From positions 180,369 through 244,368 of the forward strand of contig RDOB01000004.1 in assembly GCA_011364965.1 (NCBI GenBank): 64,000 nucleotides of DNA. The letters run 5' to 3'. A model generated the notes under the pieces. The model saw only the letters and a program-made list of their open reading frames with translations. It was not told where the DNA came from and did not search any database. Made by a program: the position numbers and the translations under genes. Below are positions 61,184 through 64,000 of the stretch, one piece after another (within the stretch, counting starts at the first letter, position 1; each line of letters opens with the position of its first letter). The stretch comes from Candidatus Heimdallarchaeota archaeon. GTDB taxonomy: Archaea > Asgardarchaeota > Heimdallarchaeia > Hodarchaeales > Hodarchaeaceae.

Positions 61184-63013
61184 ATGTGTGGAATTATTGC
61201 GATTACGACTCAATCTAAGAAAAATGTTTCAAAAATGATTACAACAGGACTAAAACGTCTTGAATATCGGGGATACGACAGTGTGGGGATTGCTACTATT
61301 AATAATGGCAAAATTCACACATTGAAGGATAAGGGAACGATTGAAAAAGTAGATAATGCATTAAATCTTGAACAACTCGAGGGTACGATAGGTATTGGGC
61401 ACACCCGATGGGCTACACATGGACCCCCCAACCGAGAAAATGCACATCCACATGGGGATTGTACTGGAGAAATAACGGTAGTTCATAATGGAATAATAGA
61501 AAATTATCTGAAATTAAAACAAAAACTAAGAGAATCAGGGCATTCTTTTATTTCAGAAACAGATACAGAAGTTTTAGCACATTTAGTAGAAGAAGAGCTA
61601 AAACACCCTGAACTGGCGCCTACAGTAAAAGAGGCCTTTAGAAGAGTTATTTCTCAAATCGAGGGTTCCTATGCCATCACATTGATTCATGCAAAAGAAC
61701 CAGAAACAATATTCTTGGCACGGAAGGATAGTCCTTTAGTTATTGGAATTCAAGACGATACAAAATTCGCTGCGAGCGATATTCCTGCTTTTTTAGAATA
61801 TACGAAAAAAGTGATTGTCCTTAAAGATGGCGAAATCGCAACATTAACTCCAAAATCGGTTTATATTGAGAAAAACGGTTATAGAGTGCAACCGAAACCT
61901 TTTATTGTATCTTGGACTGCAGAAAGTGCTCAAAAAAGCGGTTATCCTCATTTTATGTTAAAAGAAATTCATGAGCAACCGATTGCATTACGAAATACTC
62001 TAACTATTAATTCAGAATCAGTTCATTCAGCTGTCACAAAAATATTAGAAGCTGAAAGAATCATCATCCTTGCCTGTGGAACAAGCTACCATGCAGGATT
62101 AACTGGTTATCACCAATTTCAACGTATATTAAATAAAAAACCTGTTTATCCGGTAATTGCGTCAGAATACGATTCTTATTCGCACCTAATTGATAATGAA
62201 ACAGCCATTATAGCAGTAAGTCAATCAGGGGAAACATTAGATGTGATGAAAGCTTTATCCCCAGCAAAAAAGGATGGCGCTTCGATAATAGCCATAACAA
62301 ATGTCGTGGATTCTTCAATTCCCCGATTAAGTAATATCCCCTTGTATACACGAGCTGGACCTGAGATTGGTGTAGCAGCAACGAAAACGCATACTGCTCA
62401 AGTAGCCCTCCTTGCACGAATAGCCCTCCAATTACAGCATGAGATAGGGACATTAGATAAAAGTGAATTCGATTCAATGCTTCAAATATTGAACGAAGAA
62501 ACACCCTCAATCACACGTAAAATTATCCAACAAAATGAATTTAAGGCGAAACGATTGGCTGAAAGAATCTCCTCCCGAAAAAGTGCTTATTTTCTTGCAC
62601 GAGGACCAAATTTGCCAATTGCACTAGAAGGGGCCTTAAAAATCAAAGAAATTTCATATATACACGCAGAAGCTTTCCCTGCTGGAGAAAGTAAGCATGG
62701 TCCGATTGCTATTGTAGAACCAAGTTTTCCGATAATTATGATAGCCCCAAACGACGCCACAGCCAAAAAATTATTAAATAATGCTGAAGAAATGAAGGCA
62801 AGAGGAGGGTATATCATTTCTGTGACTGAAAAAGATCATAGTATTATCCAAAGATCTGATAGCGCTTTCATATTGCCTACATCTCCCTTACACCTCATCA
62901 ATCCAATCTCCTACATCCTACCCCTTCAAATGTTGGCATACTATGCAGCTGTAACACGAGGAGTGGATCCGGACAAGCCGAAAAATCTAGCGAAAACGGT
63001 CACAGTAGAATAA
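61184..63013 (+). CDS. glmS: Glucosamine-6-phosphate synthase (glutamine-hydrolysing)
   Basis: GlmS converts fructose 6-phosphate and glutamine to glucosamine 6-phosphate, the first step to UDP-GlcNAc. MCGIIAI carries the N-terminal nucleophile Cys, and RLEYRGYDSVG and HTRWATHGPP are glutaminase signatures. Two SIS domains follow (ILACGTSYHAGL and FLARGPNLPIALEGALKIKE), and the C-terminus DKPKNLAKTVTVE is typical. The length is 609 residues, as expected. No glmS ribozyme is expected in archaea and none was seen in the upstream gap. Confidence 0.97.
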   Translation: MCGIIAITTQSKKNVSKMITTGLKRLEYRGYDSVGIATINNGKIHTLKDKGTIEKVDNALNLEQLEGTIGIGHTRWATHGPPNRENAHPHGDCTGEITVVHNGIIENYLKLKQKLRESGHSFISETDTEVLAHLVEEELKHPELAPTVKEAFRRVISQIEGSYAITLIHAKEPETIFLARKDSPLVIGIQDDTKFAASDIPAFLEYTKKVIVLKDGEIATLTPKSVYIEKNGYRVQPKPFIVSWTAESAQKSGYPHFMLKEIHEQPIALRNTLTINSESVHSAVTKILEAERIIILACGTSYHAGLTGYHQFQRILNKKPVYPVIASEYDSYSHLIDNETAIIAVSQSGETLDVMKALSPAKKDGASIIAITNVVDSSIPRLSNIPLYTRAGPEIGVAATKTHTAQVALLARIALQLQHEIGTLDKSEFDSMLQILNEETPSITRKIIQQNEFKAKRLAERISSRKSAYFLARGPNLPIALEGALKIKEISYIHAEAFPAGESKHGPIAIVEPSFPIIMIAPNDATAKKLLNNAEEMKARGGYIISVTEKDHSIIQRSDSAFILPTSPLHLINPISYILPLQMLAYYAAVTRGVDPDKPKNLAKTVTVE

Positions 63014-63020
63014 TTAAAGA

Positions 63021-63353
63021 TTAAAGCAATAAGAGCTTTTCAACATACCTTGGAAACCTTTCTCCTTCCTCTTTTTCCTCATTCTTGCTATTCGTATTAT
63101 TCTTTTCAATTCGATAGAATTTACTTTCATTACCAACCTGAACACAAATCGCCCCTGGAAGATTTTGCCGGGGATCAAGAGTTTCTGAAAAATCGTGGAA
63201 ATGCCTTAAAATCTCATCTCGAGTTTCAGATACAGCCATAACTTTGCTACCATAAAGTAAAATCCACTTCCCCCGACAAATAGCCTTTCTTAGAAGGGCT
63301 TGCATGCTCCAGTATGATTGTTCCTCTTTAAGAAAATAATCTAATAATGTCAA
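63021..63353 (-). CDS. Small protein, DUF5678-like
   Basis: A 110-residue protein. The middle (RGKWILLYGSKVMAVSETRDEILRHF) resembles the W-x-x-x-x-G-K-V-x-A-x pattern of DUF5678 proteins. The C-terminus is charged. The function is unknown. It converges on glmS, leaving seven bases between the stops. Confidence 0.5.
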   Translation of the reverse strand: MTLLDYFLKEEQSYWSMQALLRKAICRGKWILLYGSKVMAVSETRDEILRHFHDFSETLDPRQNLPGAICVQVGNESKFYRIEKNNTNSKNEEKEEGERFPRYVEKLLLL

Positions 63354-63601
63354 ATAATTTCTTCCTTACATCTCTTTAGATGGTTAGGATAGGAAAAAAT
63401 TCAGGTGAACATAAGATTATAGGATTAAAAACCTTCTGGTGAACATATTAGAACACGAGTATTCGTGAAATAAAGAGCGAGGGGACTTCAAAAAAAAGGA
63501 AAATCACCGAATCTTCTTATAATAATCCGCTATATTACAAAATGACCTTATAAGTAGAACCCCTGGTAAGAATAGAATTTTCAGAGTGGATAAAGACAAT
63601 T
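63354..63601. other. Intergenic region
   Basis: No gene is seen. The interval lies upstream of the minus-strand DUF5678-like gene and downstream of the partial membrane-protein gene. Confidence 0.35.
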
Positions 63602-64000
63602 TTATATAGGTCCAAAAAGAATCCAATAATGTAGAGCTAAACCTAGGAATATACTCATTATCACTAAGCGAATAGCAGATCCAATGATTCTTTCGCGGAT
63701 TGTACGCTCTTTACTAGTCTCTACAAAGAATACAAGCCAAATAGAAGAAAAAATTCCGAGGAGGGAAAAGATTAAGGCAAAAGGATAATAAAGATTATCA
63801 TCAACAAAAGGATTTTTCCATTCGGGGAATTCAACAGTAGTAGTGGTATTAGTTTCGTCAGTATCAGACTCAGTGGTCGTTGTAGTATTATCAGGAACAG
63901 TAGTATCATTTTGAGAAATTAAAAAAGTAATTTTAAGGAATTCATTCTCATAGGATTCGTTATTGATATTTGTGTCCTCGATTAGTTGTGTAGAACTAGC
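63602..64000 (-). CDS. Partial membrane protein with Thr-rich stalk (truncated by window edge)
   Basis: The frame is open from the right edge to TAA at 63602-63604 and is absent from the ORF track because its start is outside the window. The C-terminal 132 residues comprise a T/S/D-rich segment (TTTTTESDTDETNTTTTVEF), a first membrane helix (YYPFALIFSLLGIFSSIWLVFF), a short basic loop (KERTIRERIIG) and a last helix (LVIMSIFLGLALHYWILFGP). The Thr-rich part looks like a surface-exposed, glycosylated stalk. No family is recognised. Confidence 0.7.
   Translation of the reverse strand, partial: ASSTQLIEDTNINNESYENEFLKITFLISQNDTTVPDNTTTTTESDTDETNTTTTVEFPEWKNPFVDDNLYYPFALIFSLLGIFSSIWLVFFVETSKERTIRERIIGSAIRLVIMSIFLGLALHYWILFGPI

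Noticed and set aside
62208-62510. 100-residue minus-strand ORF within glmS
   Set aside because: Antisense to a strongly conserved enzyme; no start signal.

Overview
The window is an A+T-rich, gene-dense archaeal chromosome segment. Archaeal markers include the modified mevalonate pathway, Hel308, Orc1/Cdc6, MCM and GINS, ribosomal proteins L7Ae, S28e and L24e, ABCE1, TSR3, NIP7, UPF0179 and a GNAT-fused Elp3. Several eukaryote-like proteins point, by inference, to an Asgard lineage: an Arf-family GTPase, a second divergent small GTPase, a class I HDAC-like deacetylase, an Alg7-like GlcNAc-1-phosphate transferase and a leucine-rich-repeat protein. I cannot fix the lineage more closely. I saw no rRNA, CRISPR array, prophage or insertion sequence. 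The one clear mobile element is an intein.

Layout. 1-6.4 kb: end of nadA, nadC, a hexapeptide-repeat acyltransferase, MazG, a sugar nucleotidyltransferase, an Alg7-like enzyme and Elp3. 6.5-9.4 kb: four-subunit pyruvate:ferredoxin oxidoreductase operon on the minus strand. 9.6-14.2 kb: tRNA-Ala(GGC), two convergent coiled-coil proteins, a tandem winged-helix regulator, small proteins and structured non-coding DNA. 14.7-16.4 kb: a small GTPase followed by a protein resembling GTPase-associated (GAP1-N-like) proteins. 16.5-20.4 kb: endonuclease III, a SIS-domain isomerase-like protein and the LRR protein. 21-29 kb: a replication and repair block on the minus strand (Orc1/Cdc6, GINS, MCM, Hel308), with a 517-residue intein inside Hel308.

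29-34 kb: HDAC-like protein, Arf-like GTPase and a proline-rich partner, a CYTH protein, a NOP2/NSUN-type methyltransferase and NIP7. 34.1-34.5 kb: a stretch with no ORF that I read as the RNase P RNA gene on the minus strand. 35-39.6 kb: ABCE1 overlapping TSR3, UPF0179, an FKBP and the L7Ae-S28e-L24e operon. 39.7-45.9 kb: a nearly complete archaeal mevalonate operon (mevalonate kinase, anhydromevalonate phosphate decarboxylase, both phosphomevalonate dehydratase subunits, the prenyl-FMN synthase UbiX and type 2 IPP isomerase). Only isopentenyl phosphate kinase is absent. 46-64 kb: phosphoglycerate kinase, unknown small proteins, a stop-riddled membrane-protein reading frame, a RAM-domain protein, an MBL-fold hydrolase, an AK6-like kinase, type IA topoisomerase, a membrane transglutaminase-like protein, a UbiA prenyltransferase, the ADP-forming acyl-CoA synthetase beta subunit, a winged-helix regulator, GlmS and a truncated membrane protein at the right edge.

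The genes fall into coherent sets. GlmS, the sugar nucleotidyltransferase and the Alg7-like enzyme fit amino-sugar activation and lipid-linked glycan synthesis. POR and the ADP-forming synthetase fit acetyl-CoA and ATP metabolism. NSUN, NIP7, RNase P RNA, ABCE1, TSR3 and L7Ae fit RNA processing and small-subunit maturation. Orc1, GINS, MCM, Hel308 and nearby inverted repeats make the 27-29 kb segment the best candidate in the window for a replication origin.
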